Source: Streptococcus mitis (GTDB taxonomy: Bacteria > Bacillota > Bacilli > Lactobacillales > Streptococcaceae). From it: DNA of 64,000 nucleotides. The position numbers and the translations under genes are program-made. The DNA lies in assembly GCF_946190375.1 (NCBI RefSeq), contig NZ_CAMIAF010000003.1, forward strand, positions 79,270 to 143,269, in the 5' to 3' direction. A model generated the notes under the pieces. It was not told where the DNA came from. It made no database searches and worked only from the letters and a program-made list of their open reading frames with translations. This document shows, piece after piece, positions 1 through 7,579 of this stretch. How positions within the stretch are numbered: position 1 is the first letter of the stretch; each line of letters starts with the position of its first letter.

Positions 1-633
1 TGTTTCCAATACATAGCCTCGGTCAGAGATTGCGAGTGCTTTATTGGCATTTTGTTCAATCAAAAGGACAGTTGTTCCTTGCTTCTGAATATCTTGAATG
101 ATATCAAAGATCTCTTGGATAAAGATTGGGGCGAGTCCCATTGATGGTTCATCTAAAAGAAGAAGCTTTGGCGTTGACATAAGAGCGCGTCCCATGGCAA
201 GCATTTGCTGTTCTCCCCCTGAAAGAGTAGCTGCATCTTGGTTCTTCCGTTCTTCAAGACGAGGAAAGCGTGAGAAAACTTTCTTCAAATTAGCTTGATT
301 TTCTTCACGATTTTTCTTTAAGAAAGCTCCCATTTCTAGATTTTCCATAACAGTCAAGCCAGGGAAGACGTGGCGTCCTTCTGGAACTTGCGAAAGACCA
401 CCTGCCACGATTTTCTGAGCCGGCATTTTTTGGATTTCTTGACCTAAAAATTCAATCTTTCCTGAACTCGGTCTAACCAAACCAGACAAGGTACGGAGAA
501 TGGTTGTCTTACCTGCACCATTGGCACCGATAAGGGAAACTACCTCTCCTTCATTCACTTCAAAGCTTACATCACGGACTGCTTGGATCATACCGTAATG
601 CACAGAAAGATTATCAACTTTTAACATAGACAT
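1..633 (-). CDS. livF: Branched-chain amino acid ABC importer, ATPase LivF (3' end cut by window)
   Basis: The minus-strand reading frame starts at the ATG at 631-633 (protein begins MSMLKVDNLSVHYG) and runs off the left edge with no stop, so about 211 of the usual ~236 residues are present. It carries a Walker A (GANGAGKTT), the signature LSGGEQQMLAMGRAL and Walker B (LLLDEPSMGL), the last typical of LivF. It would be one of two cytoplasmic ATPases energising uptake of leucine, isoleucine and valine. Its ATG overlaps the livG stop by one base (TAATG), implying translational coupling in the livJHMGF operon. Family and partner are firm from the neighbourhood; the missing C-terminus is only the window edge. 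Confidence 0.95.
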   Translation of the reverse strand, partial: MSMLKVDNLSVHYGMIQAVRDVSFEVNEGEVVSLIGANGAGKTTILRTLSGLVRPSSGKIEFLGQEIQKMPAQKIVAGGLSQVPEGRHVFPGLTVMENLEMGAFLKKNREENQANLKKVFSRFPRLEERKNQDAATLSGGEQQMLAMGRALMSTPKLLLLDEPSMGLAPIFIQEIFDIIQDIQKQGTTVLLIEQNANKALAISDRGYVLET

Positions 634-1397
634 TAGGCTTCACCTCCTAGATAAGCTTCGATAACGCGTTTATTGGTCTTAATTTCGTCTGGGGTTCCCT
701 GAGCAATCAAACGACCGTATTCAAGTACATAGATACGTTCTGTTACTTCCATGACCAGATTCATATCGTGTTCAATCAGCATGATCGTAATCTTAAATTC
801 ATCTTTGATACGACGAATTAACTCAGTTAATTCTGCTGTTTCCTGCGGGTTCATACCTGCTGCTGGTTCATCTAAAAAGAGAATTTTAGGTTCCGTAGCG
901 AGGGCACGAACAATTTCCAAACGACGTTGTTGTCCGTAGGCAAGATTTTTAGCAAGAGTTTCTGCATCACCATCCAAATCAAAGATTTTCAGCAATTCCA
1001 AGGCTTTAGCCTTTAATTCTTTTTCACTCTTGTAAAAAGCTGGTAAGCGCAAAAAACTAGCAAAAACATGTTGTTTGTGATGGTTGCCAAAAGCAATCAA
1101 AACATTGTCCAAAACTGTTAAATCTTTAAAGAGACGGATATTTTGGAATGTACGTCCAAGTCCCAAAGAAGCAATCTTATAAGGTGACTTTCCATTCAAA
1201 AGGTGACCATCTAGGGTTACTGTTCCCTCGCTTGGTTCATAAACACCCGTCAAGAGGTTGAAAAGAGTGGTTTTCCCAGCTCCGTTTGGACCGATTAGTC
1301 CAACCAATTCCCCTTCGTTCAATTCAAGAGTCACATCTCCAACAGCTGTTAGACCGCCAAAATGTTTGGTTAACTGTTTTACTTCAAGTAATGCCAT
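633..1397 (-). CDS. livG: Branched-chain amino acid ABC importer, ATPase LivG
   Basis: 254 residues, a normal length for LivG. Walker A GPNGAGKTT lies at residues 36-44, the signature region YGQQRRLEIVRAL near 155 and Walker B ILFLDEPAAGMNP near 175. The extended stretch after Walker A, with a helical insertion around residues 100-135, is typical of LivG compared with the shorter LivF. It hydrolyses ATP together with LivF to drive transport through LivH/LivM. The start overlaps the livM stop by one base, so the four distal genes are probably translated as a coupled unit. Confidence 0.95.
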   Translation of the reverse strand: MALLEVKQLTKHFGGLTAVGDVTLELNEGELVGLIGPNGAGKTTLFNLLTGVYEPSEGTVTLDGHLLNGKSPYKIASLGLGRTFQNIRLFKDLTVLDNVLIAFGNHHKQHVFASFLRLPAFYKSEKELKAKALELLKIFDLDGDAETLAKNLAYGQQRRLEIVRALATEPKILFLDEPAAGMNPQETAELTELIRRIKDEFKITIMLIEHDMNLVMEVTERIYVLEYGRLIAQGTPDEIKTNKRVIEAYLGGEA

Positions 1398-2353
1398 TAG
1401 TTTTGTTCCTCCTTCTTAGATTTTTTAAAGAAACGTGATAGGCTCAATTCCCATGTTCCAAGGAGTCCACCTGGTCTGAAAATCATTACCAATACCAAGG
1501 CCAAAGCGTAAATAATCATACGCACGCTGGCAACATCTTGGAGAAGCATATTCAAAATTCCAAGAACAATAGCTGAAACGATGGCACCTGTAATGGAACC
1601 AAGTCCACCAAAGACAACAATAATCAATACGTTGATTGAGTTAATGAATGTGTAATCTTTCGGTACAACAGACCCGATAAATCCTGCCTGAAGTGACCCC
1701 GCAATACTTGCAGTAATAGCACCAAAGACAAAGGCGATGATTTTAATTTTAGTCGTATTAACCCCAACTGACTCAGCAGCGATTTCATCTTCACGAACGG
1801 AGAGGGTTGAACGACCAATTGGACTACGCAAGAAGTTCAAGGTTGCAATGGTTGTAATCACGACAAAGAAGTATACCATTTGCCAAGTTGTAAAGTTAGG
1901 AATTCCCAAGATACCTGCCGCACCATTTGTAAGGCTTCCGCCATTGATGATAAAGATACGGATAATTTCAGAAACACCTAGAGTCGCTACCGCAAGATAG
2001 TCCCCCTTCAAACGCAAGGTTGGAATTCCGACAAGCAAGGCAACTGCTCCTGAAAGCAAAGCACCTATAAGCATGGCTCCAAAGAAGGCACCGTAAGTTG
2101 GTGATTTAGAACCAATAATAGCTGCTGCATAGGCACCAATCGCCATAAAACCAGCATGTCCAAGTGAAAATTGTCCTGAAAAACCAACGATTAAGTTAAG
2201 GCCAACAGCCAAAATAATATTAATTCCGATTTGTTGTAAAATCTGTACATAGAATAGATTGAGTACTCCGACTGAAACCAGTACACTAATCAAGCCATAG
2301 CCAGCTAACAAAAGGAGTAACCACAGAATATTAACTTTTAAATTTTCCTTCAT
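1397..2353 (-). CDS. livM: Branched-chain amino acid ABC importer, permease LivM
   Basis: A 318-residue, very hydrophobic protein with about nine predicted membrane segments. It contains the conserved LivM signature GHAGFMAIGAYAAAI (about residues 65-80) and the coupling-loop region FLRSPIGRSTLSVREDEIAAESVGVN (about 174-200), which contacts the ATPases. It pairs with LivH to form the membrane channel. It ends in a charged cytoplasmic tail (FFKKSKKEEQN). Only 3 bases separate it from the upstream livH stop. Confidence 0.95.
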   Translation of the reverse strand: MKENLKVNILWLLLLLAGYGLISVLVSVGVLNLFYVQILQQIGINIILAVGLNLIVGFSGQFSLGHAGFMAIGAYAAAIIGSKSPTYGAFFGAMLIGALLSGAVALLVGIPTLRLKGDYLAVATLGVSEIIRIFIINGGSLTNGAAGILGIPNFTTWQMVYFFVVITTIATLNFLRSPIGRSTLSVREDEIAAESVGVNTTKIKIIAFVFGAITASIAGSLQAGFIGSVVPKDYTFINSINVLIIVVFGGLGSITGAIVSAIVLGILNMLLQDVASVRMIIYALALVLVMIFRPGGLLGTWELSLSRFFKKSKKEEQN

Positions 2354-2356
2354 CGT

Positions 2357-3235
2357 TTACACCTTCTCTTTCACATTTTTACCAAGGATACCAGCTGGGC
2401 GGACAATCAAGATCAACAACAAGATTCCATAAACAATGGCATCACGGAAGTCTGACATTCCAAAGGCTGTCGCAAAGGTTTCTAATAGACCAATTACAAA
2501 ACCACCAAGCGCCGCACCAGGAATGATTCCGATACCACCAAGTACCGCGGCAACGAAAGATTTAAGACCTGGAGTAACCCCCATTAAAGGCTCAAGAGAG
2601 TTATAATAAAGGGCAATCAGAACACCAGCCGCACCCGCAAGAGCTGAACCCAAAGCGAAGGTAAAGCTGATAGTACGGTTTACATTAATCCCCATCAATT
2701 GCGCCGCATCGCTATCTACGGATACCGCACGCATGGCTTTCCCCATCTTAGTCTTTTGGACAATGACTTGTAACAAAATCATCAAAATCAAGGAAATGGC
2801 CAAAATCATTAACTGCACGTTTGTTAGGCTAACTGGTCCCAAATCATAGCGAACTGTTTGAATCGCTTGAGGGAAGGCACGGGTATTGGCACCAACCAGA
2901 TAGACCATGCCATACTCCAATAGGAAGGAAACCCCAATAGCTGTAATCAAAACAGCAATACGAGTAGAGTGACGTAAAGGTCGGTAAGCAAGGAACTCAA
3001 TCACGACACCAAGAATGGCCGTCGCTAGCATAGCTACAATAAGCGCTACAAAGAAATTCATTTGGAAAGAATTAATCAAGAAATAACCGATAAAGGCTCC
3101 CATCATATAAATATCACCGTGGGCGAAGTTGATGAGCTTGATAATTCCGTAAACCATGGTATATCCTAGGGCTAACAGCGCGTATACACTACCTAGAATC
3201 AAACCATTTACTAGTTGTTGGAGCATAAGATTCAC
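2357..3235 (-). CDS. livH: Branched-chain amino acid ABC importer, permease LivH
   Basis: 292 residues, multispanning. The family motif INFAHGDIYMMGAF (about residues 35-48) and the coupling helix region MRAVSVDSDAAQLMGINV (about 168-185) identify the LivH permease. It is separated from livJ by a 106-base spacer containing two hairpins (about 3254-3268 and 3299-3325), which could allow the binding protein to be made in excess over the membrane parts. The start ATG is preceded by an AG-rich stretch. Confidence 0.94.
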   Translation of the reverse strand: MNLMLQQLVNGLILGSVYALLALGYTMVYGIIKLINFAHGDIYMMGAFIGYFLINSFQMNFFVALIVAMLATAILGVVIEFLAYRPLRHSTRIAVLITAIGVSFLLEYGMVYLVGANTRAFPQAIQTVRYDLGPVSLTNVQLMILAISLILMILLQVIVQKTKMGKAMRAVSVDSDAAQLMGINVNRTISFTFALGSALAGAAGVLIALYYNSLEPLMGVTPGLKSFVAAVLGGIGIIPGAALGGFVIGLLETFATAFGMSDFRDAIVYGILLLILIVRPAGILGKNVKEKV

Positions 3236-3298
3236 TCTTTCTATTTATAATTTGGAGGGTTTTCCCTCACTTTTTGATAGGTTCTTAAACATCGAAAC

Positions 3299-3325
3299 AG
3301 GGAGTGAGTCCGAGGCTCATTCCCT
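3299..3325 (-). terminator. Stem-loop between livJ and livH (attenuator-type)
   Basis: Arms AGGGAGTGAG (3299-3308) and CTCATTCCCT (3316-3325) form a 10-bp stem with one G-U-type mismatch just after the livJ stop. There is no long U-tract, so it looks like a partial terminator or 3'-end stabiliser giving more livJ than livHMGF message. The effect is inferred. Confidence 0.55.
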
Positions 3326-3341
3326 ATTTCAACATTTTCTA

Positions 3342-4502
3342 TTATGGTTTTACAACTTCTGCTGCTTCAACCTTACCATTGTTCATGGTCATCATGTAAG
3401 CAGTTTTGACTGTGTTGTGGTCTGCATCGAAGCTTGTTTGACCAGTTACACCTTCAAAGTCTTTTGTTTTAGCAAGGTTATCCTTGATTTCACCAGAGTT
3501 TTTAGCACCTTTTGCTGCGTTTGCTACAAGGTGAACTGAGTCATAAGCCAAGGCTGCAAATGTTGAAGGCTCTTCGTTGTACTTAGCACGGTAAGCATCA
3601 AGGAAAGCTTTTGCTTTAGCTGAAACTTCTACAGTAGTTGAGAAGCCTGAGATAAAGTAGATGTTTGATGCTTTTTCAGCAGTTGCTTGTTGTACAAACT
3701 CTTCACCATTAAATCCATCACCACCAACGATTGGTTTGTCAATTCCCATACCACGCGCTTGGTTTACAATTTTACCAGCTTCAGTGTAGTAACCAGGAAC
3801 GATGATAGCATCAAAATCTTTCCCTTTCATTTTTGTAAGGGCTGCTTGGAAGTCTGTGTCACCTGCTACGAAAGTTTCATCTGCAACGATTTCACCCTTG
3901 TAAGCTTCACGGAAGGCTTTGGCAATACCTTTAGCATAGTCGCTGGCATTGTCAGTGTAAAGAACTACTTTCTTAGCTTGCAATTTTTCAGAAACATAGT
4001 TTGAGATAATTTTTCCTTGGAAGCTATCTTGGAAAGTTCCGATAAAGAGGTAATCTTGACCTTTAGTCAATCCATCTTGAGTCGCACTTGGCGAAATCAA
4101 TGGAACACCTGCTTTTGTAGCGTTCGCTACCGCAGCTGCAGTCGCACCAGATGTCGCAGGTCCTACGATTGCTGATACTTTAGATTGAGTTACAAGGTTA
4201 GTTGTTACTGAAGCCGCCTCAGCTGTTTCAGACTTGTTATCTTTATCAACTACTTCGATTTGTTTTCCATCGATACCACCTGCAGCATTGATTTCATCAA
4301 CAGCAAGTTGGGCACCTTTTTGTTCAGATGTACCGTAGGCTGCTACGGCACCAGTTTCTTCAAAGTTAAATCCGATTTTGATTGTCTTTTCCTCTACTGA
4401 GTTACCAGCAGCGTTTGACGCTCCAGACTTCACTTCTCCACAGGCTGCAAGAAGTGCTACACTTGCAAGCGCCACAAACGATAGGGCAAATTTTTTCTTC
4501 AT
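3342..4502 (-). CDS. livJ: Branched-chain amino acid-binding lipoprotein LivJ
   Basis: 386 residues with a lipoprotein signal peptide: MKKKF, a hydrophobic core, and lipobox LAAC with the lipidated Cys at about residue 21. The mature part is a periplasmic-binding-protein type I (Leu/Ile/Val receptor) fold, seen in IKIGFNFEETGAVAAYGTSEQKGAQLAVDEINAAGG and VSAIVGPATSGATAAAV. It captures branched-chain amino acids at the cell surface and delivers them to LivHM. It is the first gene of the operon and has its own sigma-A promoter overlapped by a CodY box. Confidence 0.96.
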   Translation of the reverse strand: MKKKFALSFVALASVALLAACGEVKSGASNAAGNSVEEKTIKIGFNFEETGAVAAYGTSEQKGAQLAVDEINAAGGIDGKQIEVVDKDNKSETAEAASVTTNLVTQSKVSAIVGPATSGATAAAVANATKAGVPLISPSATQDGLTKGQDYLFIGTFQDSFQGKIISNYVSEKLQAKKVVLYTDNASDYAKGIAKAFREAYKGEIVADETFVAGDTDFQAALTKMKGKDFDAIIVPGYYTEAGKIVNQARGMGIDKPIVGGDGFNGEEFVQQATAEKASNIYFISGFSTTVEVSAKAKAFLDAYRAKYNEEPSTFAALAYDSVHLVANAAKGAKNSGEIKDNLAKTKDFEGVTGQTSFDADHNTVKTAYMMTMNNGKVEAAEVVKP

Positions 4503-4544
4503 CTTTTTTCGTCTCCTTATTTCTTAAATAAATAGCATGTTAAG

Positions 4545-4573
4545 AATATACCGAATTATCAGAAAATTGTCAA
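4545..4573 (-). promoter_or_regulatory. Promoter of livJHMGF
   Basis: Read on the minus strand: -35 TTGACA (4568-4573), 17-bp spacer, -10 TATATT (4545-4550), about 40 bases upstream of the livJ ATG. One mismatch from full sigma-A consensus. Confidence 0.85.
4554..4568 (-). promoter_or_regulatory. CodY box in the liv promoter
   Basis: The minus strand reads AATTTTCTGATAATT, 14 of 15 matches to the CodY consensus AATTTTCWGAAAATT. It fills the spacer between the -35 and -10 elements, the arrangement expected for repression when branched-chain amino acids and GTP are plentiful. livJ is a known member of CodY regulons in streptococci; the site itself is seen directly. Confidence 0.8.
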
Positions 4574-4608
4574 CACTTTTCTTGAACTTTTTCGATGATA
4601 ACGTTTTC

Positions 4609-4857
4609 CTATCGATAAAGATTGCCCACAAAGGGTGTTTCCAGCTCTTGGATATGACAAACTCTGACTTTTTTTATAAACTTTTCCTTGCACAAACGCC
4701 CGACCAATTGCTCCACTTCTTGAGTTGGAACATAGAGTTGTAAGTAACGATGTTTCTTGGAATGATAGGTAATATCTCCATAATCTTGCAGTTTTTTGGC
4801 ATCACGATTATAGTAAAGATAGATAATCAAGCCAGATCGATTGACTTTTTCAAACAT
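4609..4857 (-). CDS. YlbG-type (UPF0298/DUF2129) small protein
   Basis: 82 residues, matching the size and sequence style of the YlbG/DUF2129 family of Firmicutes (RSGLIIYLYYNRDAKKLQDYGDITYHSKKHRYLQLYV). It is a cytoplasmic protein with no signal peptide or membrane segment; its biochemical role is unknown to me. It has its own extended -10 promoter (TGG-TATAAT, -10 at 4889-4894) directly after the clpP terminator. The liv operon follows behind its own promoter. Confidence 0.8.
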   Translation of the reverse strand: MFEKVNRSGLIIYLYYNRDAKKLQDYGDITYHSKKHRYLQLYVPTQEVEQLVGRLCKEKFIKKVRVCHIQELETPFVGNLYR

Positions 4858-4888
4858 GATAAATCCTCTTTCTAAGAAATCTCTCCCT

Positions 4889-4923
4889 ATTATACCAAAA
4901 AAAGCAAACCCAGTCGAGTTTGC
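4889..4923 (-). terminator. clpP terminator abutting the ylbG-type promoter
   Basis: On the minus strand a GCAAAC/GTTTGC stem (4904-4909 with 4918-4923) is followed by a run of seven T and then immediately by TGGTATAAT (-10 at 4889-4894). Termination of clpP and initiation of the next gene share the same ~35 bases. Confidence 0.75.
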
Positions 4924-4935
4924 CTTCTTTCATCA

Positions 4936-5526
4936 TTAGTTCAATGAATTGTTGGCCATGATTTCATCAATAAAGCCATATTCAAGTGTTTCTTGGGCAC
5001 TCATCCAGTTATCGCGTTCTGCATCTGCGTGGACTTTTTCGATTGACTGACCTGAATTTTCAGCCAAGATTTTTTCCAAGGTGTTACGAATTTTAAGCAA
5101 GTGTTCTGCAGCGATCGCCATATCGGTTTGTTGAGTACCACCACCTGTACCACCCATTGGTTGGTGGATCATATACTCTGCATTTGGAAGCATAAAACGT
5201 TTGCCTTTTGCCCCACTTGATGCAATGACCGTCCCCATAGATGCAGCCATTCCCATAACGATGGTTTGGACATCTGCCTTGATAAAGTTCATGGTATCAA
5301 CGATTGCCAAACCAGCTGAAACGGAACCACCTGGTGTATTGACATAAAGGTAAATATCCTTTGTACTATTTTGGGCATCCAAGAAAAGCAATTGGGCAAT
5401 AACTGAGTTGGCCATGTTGTCTTCAACTGGGCCTGTCAGCATAATGATGCGGTCTTTGAGAAGACGTGAGTAAATATCGTAAGAACGTTCTCCACGGCTT
5501 GTTTGTTCAATAACTACAGGAATCAT
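4936..5526 (-). CDS. clpP: ATP-dependent Clp protease proteolytic subunit ClpP
   Basis: 196 residues, the usual ClpP length. The catalytic triad is visible: Ser96 in MGMAASMG, His121 in YMIHQPMGG and Asp172 in AERDNWMS. ClpP forms the tetradecameric barrel that degrades proteins delivered by ClpC, ClpE, ClpX and ClpL, and in pneumococci it affects heat tolerance, competence and virulence. It is monocistronic here: its own promoter with a CtsR operator upstream and a strong terminator downstream. Confidence 0.97.
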   Translation of the reverse strand: MIPVVIEQTSRGERSYDIYSRLLKDRIIMLTGPVEDNMANSVIAQLLFLDAQNSTKDIYLYVNTPGGSVSAGLAIVDTMNFIKADVQTIVMGMAASMGTVIASSGAKGKRFMLPNAEYMIHQPMGGTGGGTQQTDMAIAAEHLLKIRNTLEKILAENSGQSIEKVHADAERDNWMSAQETLEYGFIDEIMANNSLN

Positions 5527-5574
5527 TCATTTCTCCTTTTGAGTTTTATTTGTCAAATGACTGAAGATAAGACT

Positions 5575-5603
5575 ATTATAATATCTAGGTCAAAAAAGGT
5601 CAA
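5575..5603 (-). promoter_or_regulatory. clpP promoter
   Basis: Minus strand: -35 TTGACC (5598-5603), exactly 17 bases, -10 TATAAT (5575-5580), followed by about 48 bases of leader to the ATG at 5526. Confidence 0.85.
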
Positions 5604-5604
5604 A
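5588..5604 (+). promoter_or_regulatory. CtsR operator of clpP
   Basis: GGTCAAA-AAA-GGTCAAA is a perfect match to the CtsR heptad direct repeat (RGTCAAA-NAN-RGTCAAA). It covers the -35 hexamer and most of the spacer of the clpP promoter, so bound CtsR would block RNA polymerase until heat or protein stress. Confidence 0.92.
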
Positions 5605-5693
5605 TTTTTGCTCTGTTTTCATTAGACAGAAACAAAAATTCAACCTCCTTTCGTGATTGGAACTTATTTTCCAAGTCAATCTTCTTTTCGATC

Positions 5694-6323
5694 TTATTTC
5701 GTACCGAACAAGCGGTCACCAGCATCTCCAAGACCTGGAACAATATATCCGTGTTCGTTCAAGCGTTCATCCAAGGCTGCTGTAAAGATTTCTACATCTG
5801 GATGAGCTTCTTGAAGGGCTTTTACACCTTCTGGTGCTGATACAAGGCAGACAAATTTGATATTTGATGCGCCACGTTTTTTAAGAGAATCAACAGCCAA
5901 GATTGCTGAGCCACCTGTTGCCAACATTGGGTCTACTACAAAAATTTGACGTTGGTCAATATCTTCAGGCAATTTCACCAAGTACTCAACTGGTTGAAGC
6001 GTTTCTTCATCACGGTACATACCGATGTGACCAACTTTAGCAGCTGGAACCAAGCTCAAGAGACCATCAACCATCCCGATACCTGCACGCAAGATTGGAA
6101 CGATGGCCAATTTCTTACCTGCCAATTGTTTTTGAACTGTTTTTGTAATTGGTGTTTCGATTTCCACATCTTCTAGTGGAAGATCACGAAGTACTTCATA
6201 CCCCATCAACATTGCAATCTCATCTACTAGCTCACGGAAAGCTTTGGTAGAAGTATCTGTACGACGCAAGATTGACAATTTGTGTTGAATCAGTGGATGA
6301 TTAATAACTTCAATTTTTCCCAT
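5694..6323 (-). CDS. upp: Uracil phosphoribosyltransferase
   Basis: Converts uracil plus PRPP to UMP in pyrimidine salvage. I choose the ATG at 6323 ([17 protein letters not shown], 209 residues, the normal Upp length) because AGAAGGA sits 8-9 bases upstream; an in-frame ATG seven codons earlier lacks this spacing. The PRPP-binding loop is [14 protein letters not shown] (about residues 128-141), and the C-terminal [13 protein letters not shown] is the uracil-binding end. It has its own -10 box (6357-6362) overlapping the comEB terminator. Confidence 0.96.
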   Translation of the reverse strand: MGKIEVINHPLIQHKLSILRRTDTSTKAFRELVDEIAMLMGYEVLRDLPLEDVEIETPITKTVQKQLAGKKLAIVPILRAGIGMVDGLLSLVPAAKVGHIGMYRDEETLQPVEYLVKLPEDIDQRQIFVVDPMLATGGSAILAVDSLKKRGASNIKFVCLVSAPEGVKALQEAHPDVEIFTAALDERLNEHGYIVPGLGDAGDRLFGTK

Positions 6324-6356
6324 TTTTGGAATTCCTTCTTTCAATTTATTCTTCTT

Positions 6357-6393
6357 ATTATACCAAAAAACGGTTTAAAAATCTTTCTAAACC
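6357..6393 (-). terminator. comEB terminator merging into the upp promoter
   Basis: Minus strand: stem TGGTTTA/TAAACCG (6388-6393 with 6372-6377), T-run, then TGG-TATAAT (-10 at 6357-6362, extended -10) 34 bases before the upp ATG. Confidence 0.7.
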
Positions 6394-6411
6394 ATTTATT
6401 TTTGATAATTT

Positions 6412-6879
6412 TTACATTAAATCTGCCTCTTTAAGAGCTGTCTGTACTGTCTCAAGTGGTAAATGAGTCAATTCTGTCCCTTTTTCTTGATAGAGGTATT
6501 GGGCGTAGTCATCCATTCGGTACTGGTTAATATAAACCACGCGCTTGCAACCAACCTGCAGCAATTGTTTTGTACAGTTCAGACAAGGAAAATGTGTCAC
6601 ATAGGCTGTAAAGCCTTTAGGAACACCACGTTCTGCACCTTGAAGGATAGCATTGACCTCAGCGTGAAGGGTGCGAACACAGTGTCCTTCAATGACCAGA
6701 CATTCGTGGTCAATACAATGCTCAGTCCCTGACACCGAACCATTGTAACCAGTGGAAATAACCTTATTGTCCTTTACCAGAATCGCGCCCACTTTGGCAC
6801 GTTTACAAGTGGAACGATTGGCAATTAGTAGGGCTTGGGCTGCAAAATACTCATCCCATGCTAGTCTTTTTTCAGTCAT
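6412..6879 (-). CDS. comEB: dCMP deaminase (ComEB-type)
   Basis: 155 residues of the zinc-dependent cytidine/deoxycytidylate deaminase fold. The zinc site is visible as H72-A-E74 (LHAEVNAIL) and P98-C99-L-N-C102. It makes dUMP from dCMP and so feeds thymidylate synthesis (thyA is also in this window). The name comes from the ComE operon of Bacillus; involvement in transformation here is not implied. It follows the TetR gene by 18 bases with a good ribosome site (AAGGAG), so the two are probably co-transcribed. Confidence 0.92.
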   Translation of the reverse strand: MTEKRLAWDEYFAAQALLIANRSTCKRAKVGAILVKDNKVISTGYNGSVSGTEHCIDHECLVIEGHCVRTLHAEVNAILQGAERGVPKGFTAYVTHFPCLNCTKQLLQVGCKRVVYINQYRMDDYAQYLYQEKGTELTHLPLETVQTALKEADLM

Positions 6880-6897
6880 CTCTTTTCTCCTTTTTCT

Positions 6898-7455
6898 CTA
6901 TTTTTTAAAAAATGGTAACCGTAAATCCGCAATCTTTTCAGCAGGTACCTTCATGCCATCCTTGATCCATTTTAGAAGGACAGAGACGATGGCCGAGCTC
7001 CAGAAGGAATGAAGATAAGAGCTGACACCTTTTGATTTTCCATGGTATTTTTCTAGAAACTCCTGCATGGCTTGGACAAAGATTTTTTCCAGATGGTAAT
7101 CTAAGGCCAATTGAATCACTCTGGCTTCCTTTCTTGCTTCTCGGAAAAGGTGAACCCAGACCAGATAAAGGTCTGTCTTTAAATCATAATGATGCAACTG
7201 TTCCATAATATTGTGGACAGTTCGTTTAAAGACACTTTCTAAAATCTCCTCTTTGGAATCATAATTGCGATAAAAGGCCGCACGAGAAACGCCTGCACGT
7301 TTGACCAATTCAGAAATACTAATCTTGGTCAAGTCCTTTTTTTCCAAGAGTTGCAAGAGGGCCGTTTCGATGGCTTCTCTGGTTAATAAATTGGATTCTT
7401 GGTTTGATTTTCTGAGATTTTCAAGAGAGTTTTCAGAGATTCTACGTTCAGACAT
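6898..7455 (-). CDS. TetR-family transcriptional regulator
   Basis: 185 residues. Residues about 22-70 form the TetR DNA-binding domain (TREAIETALLQLLEKKDLTKISISELVKRAGVSRAAFYRNYDSKEEIL). The C-terminal ligand domain has a short hydrophobic run (SSAIVSVLLKWIKDGMKVPAEKIADLRLPFF) resembling regulators of the DhaS/TetR_C_8 group, in which the ligand is often unknown. It is divergent from the degV-family gene, and a perfect 8-bp inverted repeat lies on its own -35 box, so autoregulation is likely. Confidence 0.85.
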   Translation of the reverse strand: MSERRISENSLENLRKSNQESNLLTREAIETALLQLLEKKDLTKISISELVKRAGVSRAAFYRNYDSKEEILESVFKRTVHNIMEQLHHYDLKTDLYLVWVHLFREARKEARVIQLALDYHLEKIFVQAMQEFLEKYHGKSKGVSSYLHSFWSSAIVSVLLKWIKDGMKVPAEKIADLRLPFFKK

Positions 7456-7517
7456 AACATTTTCTTTCTACTTGTCACAACAGACGGATGAGGCTTTTGT
7501 TTCAAGGGCTTTCATGA

Positions 7518-7566
7518 TATAATTGTAAAAAAAGACAGAACCTTTGTCAATGTATAACTGACAAAG
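7518..7566. promoter_or_regulatory. Overlapping divergent promoters with a TetR-type palindrome
   Basis: Minus-strand promoter for the TetR gene: TTGACA (7545-7550), 17 bp, TACAAT (7522-7527). Plus-strand promoter for the degV gene: extended -10 TGA-TATAAT (7518-7523). A perfect inverted repeat CTTTGTCA (7542-7549) / TGACAAAG (7559-7566) with 9-bp spacer covers the TetR -35 box and lies in the degV leader; it is the obvious operator candidate. Confidence 0.75.
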
Positions 7567-7579
7567 ATGGAGAATTTCT

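Noticed and set aside
5656-5675. TTGGAA/TTCCAA hairpin after upp as a terminator
   Set aside because: There is no T-run after the stem on the minus strand; upp termination remains unclear.
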